Source: Microvirga pudoricolor
Lineage (GTDB): Bacteria > Pseudomonadota > Alphaproteobacteria > Rhizobiales > Beijerinckiaceae
Length of the DNA: 64,000 nt
Direction of reading: 5' to 3'
NCBI RefSeq assembly: GCF_016892705.1
Contig: NZ_JAFEMB010000006.1
Span: forward strand, 233,170 to 297,169
Under the pieces are notes generated by a model. It saw only the letters and a list, made by a program, of their open reading frames with translations. It had not been told where the DNA came from and made no database searches. Positions 43,803 through 52,465 of the stretch are shown one piece after another. Made by a program: the position numbers and the translations under genes. The stretch's first letter is position 1. The number at the start of each line of letters is the position of its first letter.

Positions 43803-45500
43803 TCAGGCGCGGGTATCCAGGATGGCCCGCGCCGCATCGTAGAGCAGATCCGGCAGGATCTCGAAAGCGTAAGCCGCGTGAACCCGCTCGTGCTTCTGGT
43901 GATACTCCCGGCCCCAGGGGCCAATATTGACGGACGGAAACTCCAAGGCCTCCGCCGGCGCCTTGTCCACGTGGGCGGCGGCAGGCGTGTTCGCCCGGAT
44001 GAAGGACGCCCGGGCCTCGTCCGGTCGATGTCCGAAGAAACTCATGTCGCAGATGCCGCCGAAGAACCCGCGCGACTTGATCGACGTTCCATGATCCGCC
44101 GCCACACGGGCCGCCGATTCTTTGAAGACGTCACGCAAGGCTTGCTGGACCGGCTCCCCAGGGTCGAGATAGGTGTGCGGGTAATAGAGGCTCGCAAGCC
44201 CGACGATGACCGCGGGTCCGACGATTCGGGCTTCCGCCACGAGGTGCGCCACGAGCGTTCGGCTCACGAGAAGTGGGTTCTCCTCGCGCTCCAGGGAGCG
44301 CTCCACCTCCGCAAAACGGTCCTGCGCCGACGGGCCGCCGACGCGAATCGCCGCCTGCTTCAACGCATTCAAGGTCAGGATGCGGCTCTCGCGCCGCGCC
44401 GGGGCCTGTCCTCCAGCCGCCGCGTAGTGGCGCCGGGCCTTTTCGGCCACCGCGTCGAGAGCCGTGTCGAGGGCCTCCCGAACCCGGTCCCCGAACAGGC
44501 GCAGCACCTCGTCGGCTCCGCGCCGGTAGGTCAGCCAATTGAAGGCCAGCCAGGTCTGCTCCGGCATGGTGACGTCGTAATGGGTGCGCAGGTCCTTGGC
44601 TTCGAGGCAGACCGGGGGCGGCGAGCGCTCGCCGAAGGCGGCTTCGCTCAGGTCCGGGTTCACCTCCACGGCTCTCATGATCTCGGCCCCGATGAGATGG
44701 GCGCTGACGCCCTCCAACGGATAACCCGCATGTGTCGCGCGACCGACCACGAAGGCGAAGGGCATCACCTTGCCGACGGTGCCGAGATACACGACCCGAC
44801 CCTCGGCCCCATCCTCCATGTCGCTGGTCGCGTCGAGGTTGATGCCGCACCGGATGTCGAGGTCCCAGCGCCGGGCCAGGTCCGGCAGAGCGTCCCGCAG
44901 GCTGCGCATCCCCCGGGAGCGGTTCTCCTCGTCGGGCACCGCCATGAACAGCATGTTGCCCCGGCGATCCTCCTGGCGGGCGAAGCGGTCGAGGCAGGCC
45001 ATGCCGGCCGCGAGCCCGCTCTTCATGTCGAGCATCCCGCGCCCCGGCACGAAGGCGCCCGACGCAAGATCGTCGAGAGCGAGTTGCTCCTCCGCCGACC
45101 GGGACGGCAGGGACGACAATTGTGCGATGAGCTCCGCCGCGAGCGGGCCCGGACGGCAGGCCAGCGCCGCCAGGGAGCCGTAATTGGACGTGGTCACGGT
45201 GTCGAAATGCCCCGATAGCGCGACGCATTCGCGTCCGCTTCCCCGCACGAGCGCCACGACGCTGCCGGTTTTCGGGTCGCCGTGGCTCTCGACGAAGGCG
45301 AGATGATCCGGGTGGGCCTGGAAATAGGGCCATTCCCGGAATAGGTCCAACAGCTTGCGGGGAAGGCTGGCTTCGTCCGGTGAGCCCGTTTCGCTCGGCC
45401 ATTCCACGAGAATGTGCGAAAAGGCGCGGGCTCTGTCGGCGGAACGGGCCCGCTCCGACGCGATCGCTTCCGCGCGGGTGGTTGTCTCTGAAGCCGTCAC
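43803..45500 (-). CDS. M20 family metallopeptidase, RocB-like
   Basis: A 565-residue zinc peptidase. Metal ligands are visible in 'VALSGHFDTVTTS' (H-x-D), 'GRGMLDMKSGLAAGMACL' (bridging Asp) and 'FMAVPDEENRSRG' (catalytic Glu pair), and the last ligand lies in the carboxy end near 'HKHERVHAAYAFE'. The overall length and layout, with a long dimerisation domain, match the RocB (arginine-utilisation) group rather than short M20 enzymes. The GTG start at 45500 has GGGAGGA upstream. Its biological substrate is unknown. Confidence 0.85.
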   Translation of the reverse strand: MTASETTTRAEAIASERARSADRARAFSHILVEWPSETGSPDEASLPRKLLDLFREWPYFQAHPDHLAFVESHGDPKTGSVVALVRGSGRECVALSGHFDTVTTSNYGSLAALACRPGPLAAELIAQLSSLPSRSAEEQLALDDLASGAFVPGRGMLDMKSGLAAGMACLDRFARQEDRRGNMLFMAVPDEENRSRGMRSLRDALPDLARRWDLDIRCGINLDATSDMEDGAEGRVVYLGTVGKVMPFAFVVGRATHAGYPLEGVSAHLIGAEIMRAVEVNPDLSEAAFGERSPPPVCLEAKDLRTHYDVTMPEQTWLAFNWLTYRRGADEVLRLFGDRVREALDTALDAVAEKARRHYAAAGGQAPARRESRILTLNALKQAAIRVGGPSAQDRFAEVERSLEREENPLLVSRTLVAHLVAEARIVGPAVIVGLASLYYPHTYLDPGEPVQQALRDVFKESAARVAADHGTSIKSRGFFGGICDMSFFGHRPDEARASFIRANTPAAAHVDKAPAEALEFPSVNIGPWGREYHQKHERVHAAYAFEILPDLLYDAARAILDTRA

Positions 45501-45760
45501 GATTTCGTCCTCCCCACCCGGCGCGATTCCCGCTTTCCGTTAGCTTTCCAGGATCGTAGCGGCGGCCGCAAGATGACGTAGGGGAAGATGGTTTCACGCA
45601 TCCCCATGGCGATGACGTTCGGCGCGATTCCCAGGCTCCCGGCGCTTTGTGGCGAACCGGAGAATTTTTTCGCGAAAATGCCGCAAACCCGCGCGCCATC
45701 AACGCTTGCTTAACCTGAATCGACTTTTAATCACCTTGTTCAGTTGCGTTGGGGTTTCGT

Positions 45761-47047
45761 ATGCGTCGGCCTGTGTTGTCTGGGCTTTCAATCGCCGTTT
45801 CGCGGATCGCTCTTGTGAGCTTGATCGGGAGTGCTGCAGCGGCCTGCAGCACCGATACGATGCGATTTGCGGAAAGTCCGTTTTCCAATCCCTTCGCGGC
45901 AAGCGAGCGTGTGCAGGAGCCCGACACGACGGCCTCCACGCAGCCCAGCGCGCCGATCTATCCGTCCGCCCCGATCCAGTCGCAGGCGCTTCCGCCCGTG
46001 CAGTCGGCACCTCTGAGCGTCGCCTCCGGGCCCGCGCCTTCCTCGGGCCATGGCGCCAGCGGCACGTCGGTGACGGTGGGCAGCAACGACACTCTGAACA
46101 CGATCTCCCAGCGCTACGGCGTGTCGCCCAACGCCATCCTGGCCGCGAGCGGACTGAACAGCCCGGCTCAGGTGCGCCCCGGCACGACCGTGGTGATCCC
46201 CGTCTACGGGGCCGCCGGCCCGGCCGCCGCGCCGACCCGGGTCGCCTCCACCGCGCCGGTGCAGGTTCCGGCCCAGCCTGCCCCTCAGCCGCAGCCCAAG
46301 TTCCGTTTGGTGGAAGGCAGCAAGCCCACCGCCCCGGTCCGGACGGCGACGGCCGAGCCCGCCCAGGTTCTCCAGGCCCCTGCCACCAGAACCCGCCCCG
46401 GCATGGCCCCGGCCCCGGTTGCTGCGACCCTCGCACCCCCCCCGGTCGCCCAGCCCTTGAAGCCTGCGCCCGTGGCTCAGCCGCAAAAGCCGGCACAGGT
46501 CCAGGTTGCTTCAGCCTCCCCCGAGCCGCTCGTGAGCGCACCGCGGCCTCTCGAGCCGCAGAAGATGGCCATCCAGCCCCAGCCCGTGAAGCCGGCCGTT
46601 CAGGCCCAGCCCGCGGCCCCGGCCGCCCAGCCTGAGACCGCGAAGGCTCCCGAGCCCGCTCCCGTCGCTGCGGCCTCGGCGGACGAGTTCCGGTGGCCTG
46701 CCCGTGGCCGCGTCATCGCCGGGTTCGGCGCCAATGGCGGCAACGAAGGCATCAATATCGCGGTGCCGGAAGGCACGCCGGTCAAGGCCGCAGAATCCGG
46801 CACGGTGACTTACGCCGGCAGCGAGGTGAAGGGTTACGGCAATCTCGTTCTCATCCGCCACGAGAACGGCTTCGTCTCCGCCTACGCTCATAACGGCTCG
46901 CTGAACGTGAAGCGGGGCGAGACGGTCAAGCGGGGCCAGGTCATCGCGACCTCGGGCCAGACCGGCAACGTCACCTCGCCCCAGCTTCATTTCGAGCTGC
47001 GCAAGGGCTCGACCCCCGTCGATCCCGTCCCCCATCTCGGCGGCTGA
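45761..47047 (+). CDS. LytM (M23) factor with one LysM domain, DipM/NlpD-like
   Basis: A 428-residue envelope protein. A signal region ends near 'SAAAACSTD', with Cys29 as a possible but imperfect lipobox. One LysM domain lies at about 100-147 ('SNDTLNTISQRYGVSPNAIL'), followed by a long Pro/Ala/Gln linker and an M23 domain at about 315-428 ('RWPARGRVIAGFGANGGNEG' onward). The zinc ligands are degenerate: the H-x3-D motif reads N-E-G-I-N, and 'SPQLHFELRKG' lacks the first histidine of H-x-H. It is therefore probably an activator of amidases or a septal factor, not an endopeptidase. It closes the usual surE-pcm-nlpD block. Confidence 0.9.
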   Translation: MRRPVLSGLSIAVSRIALVSLIGSAAAACSTDTMRFAESPFSNPFAASERVQEPDTTASTQPSAPIYPSAPIQSQALPPVQSAPLSVASGPAPSSGHGASGTSVTVGSNDTLNTISQRYGVSPNAILAASGLNSPAQVRPGTTVVIPVYGAAGPAAAPTRVASTAPVQVPAQPAPQPQPKFRLVEGSKPTAPVRTATAEPAQVLQAPATRTRPGMAPAPVAATLAPPPVAQPLKPAPVAQPQKPAQVQVASASPEPLVSAPRPLEPQKMAIQPQPVKPAVQAQPAAPAAQPETAKAPEPAPVAAASADEFRWPARGRVIAGFGANGGNEGINIAVPEGTPVKAAESGTVTYAGSEVKGYGNLVLIRHENGFVSAYAHNGSLNVKRGETVKRGQVIATSGQTGNVTSPQLHFELRKGSTPVDPVPHLGG

Positions 47048-47092
47048 TCGGCCTGAATTTGACCGGCTCGGGAAACCGAGGCGGTCTTCAAG

Positions 47093-47126
47093 GAGGACGG
47101 TGGACGCTCAGCCACCGTCCTCTTTT
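47093..47126 (+). terminator. Rho-independent terminator after the DipM-like gene
   Basis: An 11-base-pair stem, GAGGACGGTGG (47093-47103) with CCACCGTCCTC (47112-47122), encloses an eight-base loop and is followed by TTTTCATT. Confidence 0.9.
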
Positions 47127-47148
47127 CATTGACAGGCCAGCCTGTCCT

Positions 47149-48033
47149 TCAGATCGCCTGCCCCAGACGCCCGGCCAGCTCCTGGATGAACTGCCACGCC
47201 GTGCGGCCGGAGCGCGCGCCCCGGGTCGTCGCCCATTCCAGCGCCTCGGCCCGGATCGCATCCCGGTCGGCCTTCAGTCCCAGGTGGTCCACATAGCCGA
47301 AGACCATGTCGAGATACTCGTCCTGGCTGCACTTGTGGAAGCCGAGCCACAAGCCGAAGCGGTCCGAGAGCGAAACCTTCTCCTCCACGGCCTCCCCCGG
47401 ATTGATCGCCGTGGAGCGCTCGTTTTCCATCATGTCCCTGGGCAGGAGGTGGCGGCGGTTCGATGTGGCGTAGAACAGCACATTGTCGGGCCGCCCCTCG
47501 ATGCCGCCCTCCAGGACCGCCTTGAGGGATTTGTAGGAGGTGTCGTCCGCGTCGAAGGACAGGTCGTCGCAGAACACGATGAAGCGGTGCGGATCCGGCC
47601 GGACCAGGGTCATGAGATCGGGCAGGCTCTCGATATCCTCCCGGTGGATCTCGATCAGCTTCAGTGGCAGGGCCTCTGGCGGGCGGCCACGATTGATCTC
47701 GGCGTGAACCGCCTTGACCAGGGACGACTTGCCCATGCCCCTGGCGCCCCACAGGAGGGCATTGTTGGCCGGCAGCCCCCGGGCGAAGCGTCCGGTGTTG
47801 TCCGCCAGGGTGTCCCGCACCCGGTCGATGCCCCGCAGGAGCGCCATGTCGACCCGATTGACCTTGGGGACCGGCGAGAGCCTCCGTCCTTGCGCCAGCC
47901 ACACGAAGGCATCGGCGGCCGACAGGTCGGTCCCGGCGAGGGGCGAGGGGGCGATCCGCTCCAGGGCGTCGGCCACCCGCCTGAGCAGAGCCAGGGCCTC
48001 GGGGGAGTTGAGATCGGACGGAATTTGGTTCAT
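47149..48033 (-). CDS. AAA+ ATPase of the DUF815 family
   Basis: A 294-residue ATPase. Walker A is 'LLWGARGMGKSSLVKAVHAE', Walker B is 'FIVFCDDLSFDADDTSYKSL', and sensor 1 is 'VLFYATSNRRHLLPRDM'. The acidic 'VEEKVSLSDRFGLWLGFHK' stretch is typical of DUF815. The family is common in alphaproteobacteria between the surE-pcm block and yajC-secDF, but its function is unknown. It is divergent from yajC. Confidence 0.88.
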   Translation of the reverse strand: MNQIPSDLNSPEALALLRRVADALERIAPSPLAGTDLSAADAFVWLAQGRRLSPVPKVNRVDMALLRGIDRVRDTLADNTGRFARGLPANNALLWGARGMGKSSLVKAVHAEINRGRPPEALPLKLIEIHREDIESLPDLMTLVRPDPHRFIVFCDDLSFDADDTSYKSLKAVLEGGIEGRPDNVLFYATSNRRHLLPRDMMENERSTAINPGEAVEEKVSLSDRFGLWLGFHKCSQDEYLDMVFGYVDHLGLKADRDAIRAEALEWATTRGARSGRTAWQFIQELAGRLGQAI

Positions 48034-48124
48034 GCGAGCCTCTCGCCGGCGTTTCCGGGGCTGCTTATCGCGGATGATCCGGTGCGTCTATTGGCGGTGT
48101 GGATGGGAAATCCCCCAGGCTTCA

Positions 48125-48152
48125 TTGATTTCGTGAAGTCGATGGGTATAGT
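48125..48152 (+). promoter_or_regulatory. Candidate promoter of the yajC-secDF operon
   Basis: TTGATT (48125-48130) and TATAGT (48147-48152) with a 16-base spacer, 69 bases upstream of the yajC ATG. A good sigma-70-type match. Confidence 0.5.
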
Positions 48153-48220
48153 CCGCGCCGTTCAGAATCCTTAAGTACGGCGCGGGCTGGTCTGACAGGG
48201 CCGGCCACGCGCCTTTATCC

Positions 48221-48565
48221 ATGGAGAGCCTCTTGTTTATCACGCCCGCTTACGCGCAGGGGGCCCCCGGTGGGGGCGGAATGGACATCGTCCTCCAGCT
48301 CGTCCCGTTCATCCTGATCTTCGTCATCATGTGGTTCCTCATCATCCGGCCGCAGCAGCGCCGGGTGCGGGAGCACCAGGAATTGATCAAGAACGTGCGC
48401 CGGGGCGACACGATCGTCACCTCGGGCGGCATCGTCGGAAAGGTCACCAAGGTGACCGAGAACGTGGCCGACATCGAAGTCGAGATCGCCGAAAACGTCC
48501 GGGTCAAGATCGCCCGCTCGGCCATCTCCGAGGTTCGCTCCAAGGGCGAACCTGTCAAGGCTTGA
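48221..48565 (+). CDS. yajC: Preprotein translocase subunit YajC
   Basis: A 114-residue accessory subunit of the SecDF-YajC complex. It has one membrane helix ('LVPFILIFVIMWFLIIRPQQ', residues 27-46) followed by the cytosolic 'RVREHQELIKNVRRGDTIVT' and 'SGGIVGKVTKVTENVADIEV' domain. Opening residues 1-20 may be a signal-like peptide. secD follows. Confidence 0.95.
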   Translation: MESLLFITPAYAQGAPGGGGMDIVLQLVPFILIFVIMWFLIIRPQQRRVREHQELIKNVRRGDTIVTSGGIVGKVTKVTENVADIEVEIAENVRVKIARSAISEVRSKGEPVKA

Positions 48566-48599
48566 GCCTGTCCGTTGGGCTTGAAAGGTTGAGTTGACG

Positions 48600-50207
48600 A
48601 TGCTGCGCTTCTCGTTGTCCAAGGTGATCGCCACGATGGCGGTCATCGTGATCGGTCTGCTTCTGGCCGTGCCGAGCACGATGACCCGCGAGCAGCGCGA
48701 GGCATTCCAACAATCCATTCCGAGCTGGGTCCCGTCCTGGCTGGTTCCATCCCGGGCCATCGTCCTGGGTCTCGACCTCCAGGGCGGATCCCACGTCCTG
48801 CTGGAAGTGGACGTGCAGGACCTTCTGCGCACTCAGACCACCGCGCTTCGCGACGACGTGCGGAGGATCCTGCGCGAGCAGCGCGTGAACCTCCAGGGCG
48901 GCATCCAGATCACCGCCCGTGGCGTCCAGATCCGCGTGCCCGACGCCGCGGACCGCCAGAAGCTGCTGGCGCCCCTCCGGGCGCTGGCACAACCCATCGG
49001 CAACGCCGTCATCGGCACAGCCGGCGGCAGCGACCTGAACGTGACCGAGAGCGCCGACGGCCTGATGACCCTGGCCTACACGGAAGCGGGCGTGAACGAG
49101 AAGGTGCGGCGGGCCGTCGACCAGGCCATCGAGGTCCTGCGCCGCCGCGTCGATGCCCTGGGAACCACCGAGCCCAACATCCAGCGCCAGGGTGCCGACC
49201 GGATTCTCGTGCAGGTGCCGGGCCTCCAGGATCCGCAGCGCCTGAAGCAGATCCTGGGCCAGACGGCCAAGCTCGAGTTCAGGCTCTTGGGTCAGCAGGG
49301 AGCGGCCGACGTGGATCTCCTCCCGTCCCGCGACTCGGGCGGCCAGCGGGTTCCGGTGGAACGCCGGATCATCGTGGAGGGCGGCGACCTCGTGGACGCT
49401 CAACCCGCCTTCGACACCCGCACCAACGAGCCCATCGTCAATTTCCGCTTCAACATCCGCGGCGCCCAGCGCTTCGGGCAGGCCACCACGGAAGCCGTCG
49501 GTCGGCCGCTCGCCATCGTGCTCGACAACGAGGTGATCTCCGCCCCCACCATCCAGACCCCGATCACGGGCGGTTCGGGCCAGATCTCGGGCCGGTTCAC
49601 GGTCCAGCAGGCCAACGACCTCGCCGTCTTGCTTCGGGCGGGCGCCCTGCCGGCCAAGCTCACCATCGTGGAGGAGCGCACGGTGGGCCCGGGCCTCGGG
49701 GCGGATTCCATCGAGGCGGGCAAGAACGCCACCTACGTGGCGGCGATCTTCGTCATCATCTTCATGTTCGCGACCTATGGGGTCTTCGGGTTCATCGCCA
49801 ATATCGCCCTGCTCGTCCATGTGGGCCTCATCTTCGGCCTCATGTCGGTGCTTGAGGCCACCCTGACGCTGCCGGGCATCGCCGGCATCGTGCTCACCAT
49901 CGGGACGGCCGTGGACTCGAACGTTCTGATCTACGAGCGCATCCGCGAGGAGGTGAAGGGCGGCCGATCCATCATCTCGGGCATTCAGGCCGGTTTCGAC
50001 CGCGCCTTCGCGACCATCATCGACTCCAACAGCACCATGGGCATCGCCGCTCTCATCCTGTTCTTCATGGGATCGGGACCCGTGCGCGGCTTCGCGGTCG
50101 TCTTCCTCCTGGGCATCCTGACCACCGTGATCACCGCCGTCACCCTGACGCGCATGATGATTGCGCTCTGGTATCAATGGGCCCGCCCGAAAACCCTTCC
50201 GTTCTAA
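48600..50207 (+). CDS. secD: Protein translocase subunit SecD
   Basis: A 535-residue RND-family export subunit. One amino-terminal membrane helix is followed by a large periplasmic domain with the P1 base 'IVLGLDLQGGSHVLLEVDVQ'. A five-helix bundle lies at the carboxy end, with 'GPGLGADSIEAGKNATYVAA' and 'GTAVDSNVLIYERIREEVKG' (conserved Asp for proton coupling). It uses the proton gradient to pull secreted chains. The ATG at 48600 is preferred over a TTG at 48594. secF follows 12 bases later. Confidence 0.96.
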   Translation: MLRFSLSKVIATMAVIVIGLLLAVPSTMTREQREAFQQSIPSWVPSWLVPSRAIVLGLDLQGGSHVLLEVDVQDLLRTQTTALRDDVRRILREQRVNLQGGIQITARGVQIRVPDAADRQKLLAPLRALAQPIGNAVIGTAGGSDLNVTESADGLMTLAYTEAGVNEKVRRAVDQAIEVLRRRVDALGTTEPNIQRQGADRILVQVPGLQDPQRLKQILGQTAKLEFRLLGQQGAADVDLLPSRDSGGQRVPVERRIIVEGGDLVDAQPAFDTRTNEPIVNFRFNIRGAQRFGQATTEAVGRPLAIVLDNEVISAPTIQTPITGGSGQISGRFTVQQANDLAVLLRAGALPAKLTIVEERTVGPGLGADSIEAGKNATYVAAIFVIIFMFATYGVFGFIANIALLVHVGLIFGLMSVLEATLTLPGIAGIVLTIGTAVDSNVLIYERIREEVKGGRSIISGIQAGFDRAFATIIDSNSTMGIAALILFFMGSGPVRGFAVVFLLGILTTVITAVTLTRMMIALWYQWARPKTLPF

Positions 50208-50219
50208 GGAGTGAGCGCC

Positions 50220-51158
50220 ATGCGTCTCCTTCGTCTCTGGCCCGAGAATTCCCATTTCGATTTCATGCGTCACCGGCGCTGGTCGTTCCCGTTCTCGGCG
50301 TTCATCTCCGTCATGACGGTTGTGCTGTTCGCGACCTTCGGGCTCAATTTCGGCATCGACTTCCAGGGCGGCACGCTCATGGAGCTTCAGTCGAAGACCG
50401 GGCAAGCCGATGTGGGCAAGGTCCGGCAGACCGCCGAGGGCTTCGGCTTCGGCGAAGTCGAGGTCCAGGAATTCGGGACCGCCGGCGGCGTTTCGCTGCG
50501 TTTCGCGATCCAGCCGGGCGGCGAGGCGGCGCAAAGCGCCGTGGTGCAGAGGGCCCGCGACACGTTCGGGGCCGATTATGAGTTCCAGCGCGTCGAGACG
50601 GTCGGGCCACGCGTATCGGGCGAGCTGGTGCAATCCGGAACCGTGGGCATCATTCTGGCCGTGCTTGCCGTCATGCTGTACCTCTGGTTCCGGTTCGAGC
50701 GGGAATTGGCGGTCGGCGCGATCATCGGCACCCTTCACGATATCGTGCTGACGGTCGGCTTTTTCGTGATCACGCGCCACGAGTTCAACATGACGTCGAT
50801 CGCGGCGATCCTGACCATCGTGGGTTACTCGCTCAACGAGACCGTGGTGGTGTTCGACCGGACCCGCGAACTGCTGCGCCGGTACAAGACCATGCCGACC
50901 CGGGAATTGTTGAACCTCTCGATCAACACGACCATGTCGCGCACGATCATCACGTCCATGACCACGATCCTGTCGCTTCTGGCCCTCGTCCTCTTCGGCG
51001 GACGGGCCATCGAGGGCTTCGCCCAGGTCATGCTCTACGGCGTCTTCGTCTGCACCTACTCGGCGATCTTCATCTCGTCGCCGGTGCTGATCTATATCGG
51101 CGTTCGCAGCAGCGAAGCGTCGCGCATGGCAGAGGGCAAGGTCGCCCCGGCGGAGTAA
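50220..51158 (+). CDS. secF: Protein translocase subunit SecF
   Basis: A 312-residue partner of SecD with six membrane helices. Signatures are 'GLNFGIDFQGGTLMELQSKT' in the first periplasmic domain, 'VGPRVSGELVQSGTVGIILA' and 'TIVGYSLNETVVVFDRTREL' with the proton-relay Asp. The ATG at 50220 has AAGGAG eight bases upstream; an alternative GTG lies at 50211. Confidence 0.96.
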   Translation: MRLLRLWPENSHFDFMRHRRWSFPFSAFISVMTVVLFATFGLNFGIDFQGGTLMELQSKTGQADVGKVRQTAEGFGFGEVEVQEFGTAGGVSLRFAIQPGGEAAQSAVVQRARDTFGADYEFQRVETVGPRVSGELVQSGTVGIILAVLAVMLYLWFRFERELAVGAIIGTLHDIVLTVGFFVITRHEFNMTSIAAILTIVGYSLNETVVVFDRTRELLRRYKTMPTRELLNLSINTTMSRTIITSMTTILSLLALVLFGGRAIEGFAQVMLYGVFVCTYSAIFISSPVLIYIGVRSSEASRMAEGKVAPAE

Positions 51159-51162
51159 CGCG

Positions 51163-51549
51163 ATGGTATCCCAGCGCGGCCCAGATGGCTTCGTGCCAGG
51201 GCGTCACCTCATCGACGCCTACGGCAATGGCGGATTCCGTTTCGCCGAGATGAGCCACCGCGGCTCCGTCCTGGCGCTGCCGTCCGGCATCCATGCCTGG
51301 CCCGTCACCGCCATCTCCGACCTCACCATGGAGAGCCTGGCGCCGGTCTTCAGGGAGGCGGAGGCTCTCGAACTCCTCCTGCTGGGAACCGGCCTCGACG
51401 TTGCCGCGATCCCGGAGCGGATCCGGCAGCGGTTCCGCGATCATCGGATCGGCCTCGACGTGATGCAGACGGGCGCCGCGGCCCGCACCTACAACATCCT
51501 GCTGGCCGAGAACCGCAAGGTCGGCGCGGCGCTCATCGCCGTGGCCTGA
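51163..51549 (+). CDS. Mth938-like domain protein (NDUFAF3 homologue)
   Basis: A 128-residue protein of the Mth938/DUF498 fold: 'HLIDAYGNGGFRFAEMSHRG', 'VLALPSGIHAWPVTAISDLT', 'LELLLLGTGLDVAAIPERIR' and 'LDVMQTGAAARTYNILLAEN'. The human homologue NDUFAF3 assembles respiratory complex I, and in alphaproteobacteria it commonly lies next to secDF. A role in NADH dehydrogenase biogenesis at the membrane is thus plausible but not shown here. It starts four bases after secF and ends four bases before the next gene. Confidence 0.9.
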   Translation: MVSQRGPDGFVPGRHLIDAYGNGGFRFAEMSHRGSVLALPSGIHAWPVTAISDLTMESLAPVFREAEALELLLLGTGLDVAAIPERIRQRFRDHRIGLDVMQTGAAARTYNILLAENRKVGAALIAVA

Positions 51550-51553
51550 GTCG

Positions 51554-52414
51554 ATGACCGAAGCCAGCCAGGACGCCGGCCCGGACTTCGCATTCTCCCA
51601 TTGCGAAGCCATCGTCCGGGAAGGCGATCCCGACCGGTTCTGGGCCTCTCTCTTCGCGCCCGTCGACAAGCGGCCCCATCTGCACGCCCTGCATGCCTTC
51701 AATTTCGAGATCGGACGGGTGCGCGAGTCTGTCCACGAGCCGCTCGTCGGTGAAATCAGGCTGCAATGGTGGCGGGATGCGCTGCAGGGCGAGGTTCGGG
51801 GCGATGTGCGCTCCAACCCCGTGGCTGCGGCCCTGGAAGACACCATCGTCCGGTTCCGCTTGCCACGCCAGCCGTTCGTCGACCTGATCGATGCCCGGAT
51901 CTTCGACCTCTACAGCGATCCGATGCCGAACCTGAACGATCTCGAGGGCTATTGCGGGGAGACGGCTTCCGTTCTCATCCGCTTGGCTTCCGTCATCCTG
52001 ATGGACGGCAACGAGCCCGGCGGCGCGGACGCATCAGGGCATGCGGGTGTCGCTTATGCGGTCACGGGCCTTTTGAGAGCCTTTCCGTGGCATGCACGCA
52101 GGGGCCAAGTCTACCTGCCGGCCGACATTCTGTCCCGTCATGGCGTCGTGCGGGACGATATCGTCACCGGACGGGGCGGCCCAGGCCTCCAGGGGGCGCT
52201 TGCGGATCTGCGCAGCCTGGCGCGCCACCATCTCGCCCAGGCCAGAATGTTGAGCGCGGCCATGGCCGCTCCGGCCCGCCCGGCCTTGCGCGGGCTCTCC
52301 CTGGTGGAGCCCTATCTGTCCATGATGGAACGGGCCGATTACGACCCGTTCATGACGCCGATCGACCTGCCGCAATGGCGCCGGATCTGGCACCTGTGGC
52401 GTGGCCGCGTCTGA
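51554..52414 (+). CDS. Squalene/phytoene synthase-like protein (NDUFAF6-like)
   Basis: A 286-residue protein with the isoprenoid-synthase helical fold. The first aspartate-rich catalytic region is replaced by 'LHAFNFEIGRVRESVHEPLV', and the second by 'GQVYLPADILSRHGVVRDDI', so the DxxxD metal sites of true phytoene synthases are largely lost. This points to the NDUFAF6 branch, another complex I assembly factor in mitochondria, and not to carotenoid synthesis. No crt gene is nearby. It follows the Mth938 gene by four bases. Confidence 0.85.
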   Translation: MTEASQDAGPDFAFSHCEAIVREGDPDRFWASLFAPVDKRPHLHALHAFNFEIGRVRESVHEPLVGEIRLQWWRDALQGEVRGDVRSNPVAAALEDTIVRFRLPRQPFVDLIDARIFDLYSDPMPNLNDLEGYCGETASVLIRLASVILMDGNEPGGADASGHAGVAYAVTGLLRAFPWHARRGQVYLPADILSRHGVVRDDIVTGRGGPGLQGALADLRSLARHHLAQARMLSAAMAAPARPALRGLSLVEPYLSMMERADYDPFMTPIDLPQWRRIWHLWRGRV

Positions 52415-52465
52415 GGCCGGCTTCCCGGCGCCAGGATCCCCGTCGAAAGGCGATCCGGTAAAGCG

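Noticed and set aside
43404..45218. 604-residue plus-strand frame antisense to the HAD and RocB-like genes
   Set aside because: The minus strand encodes conserved motifs (D-x-D-x-T and M20 ligands) here; this frame has none.
48555..50780. 741-residue minus-strand frame antisense to secDF
   Set aside because: Asp/His/Arg-rich composition and antisense position to conserved genes show it to be a shadow.
51554..52414. Carotenoid or hopanoid biosynthesis gene
   Set aside because: The aspartate-rich catalytic motifs are lost and no crt or hpn genes are near.
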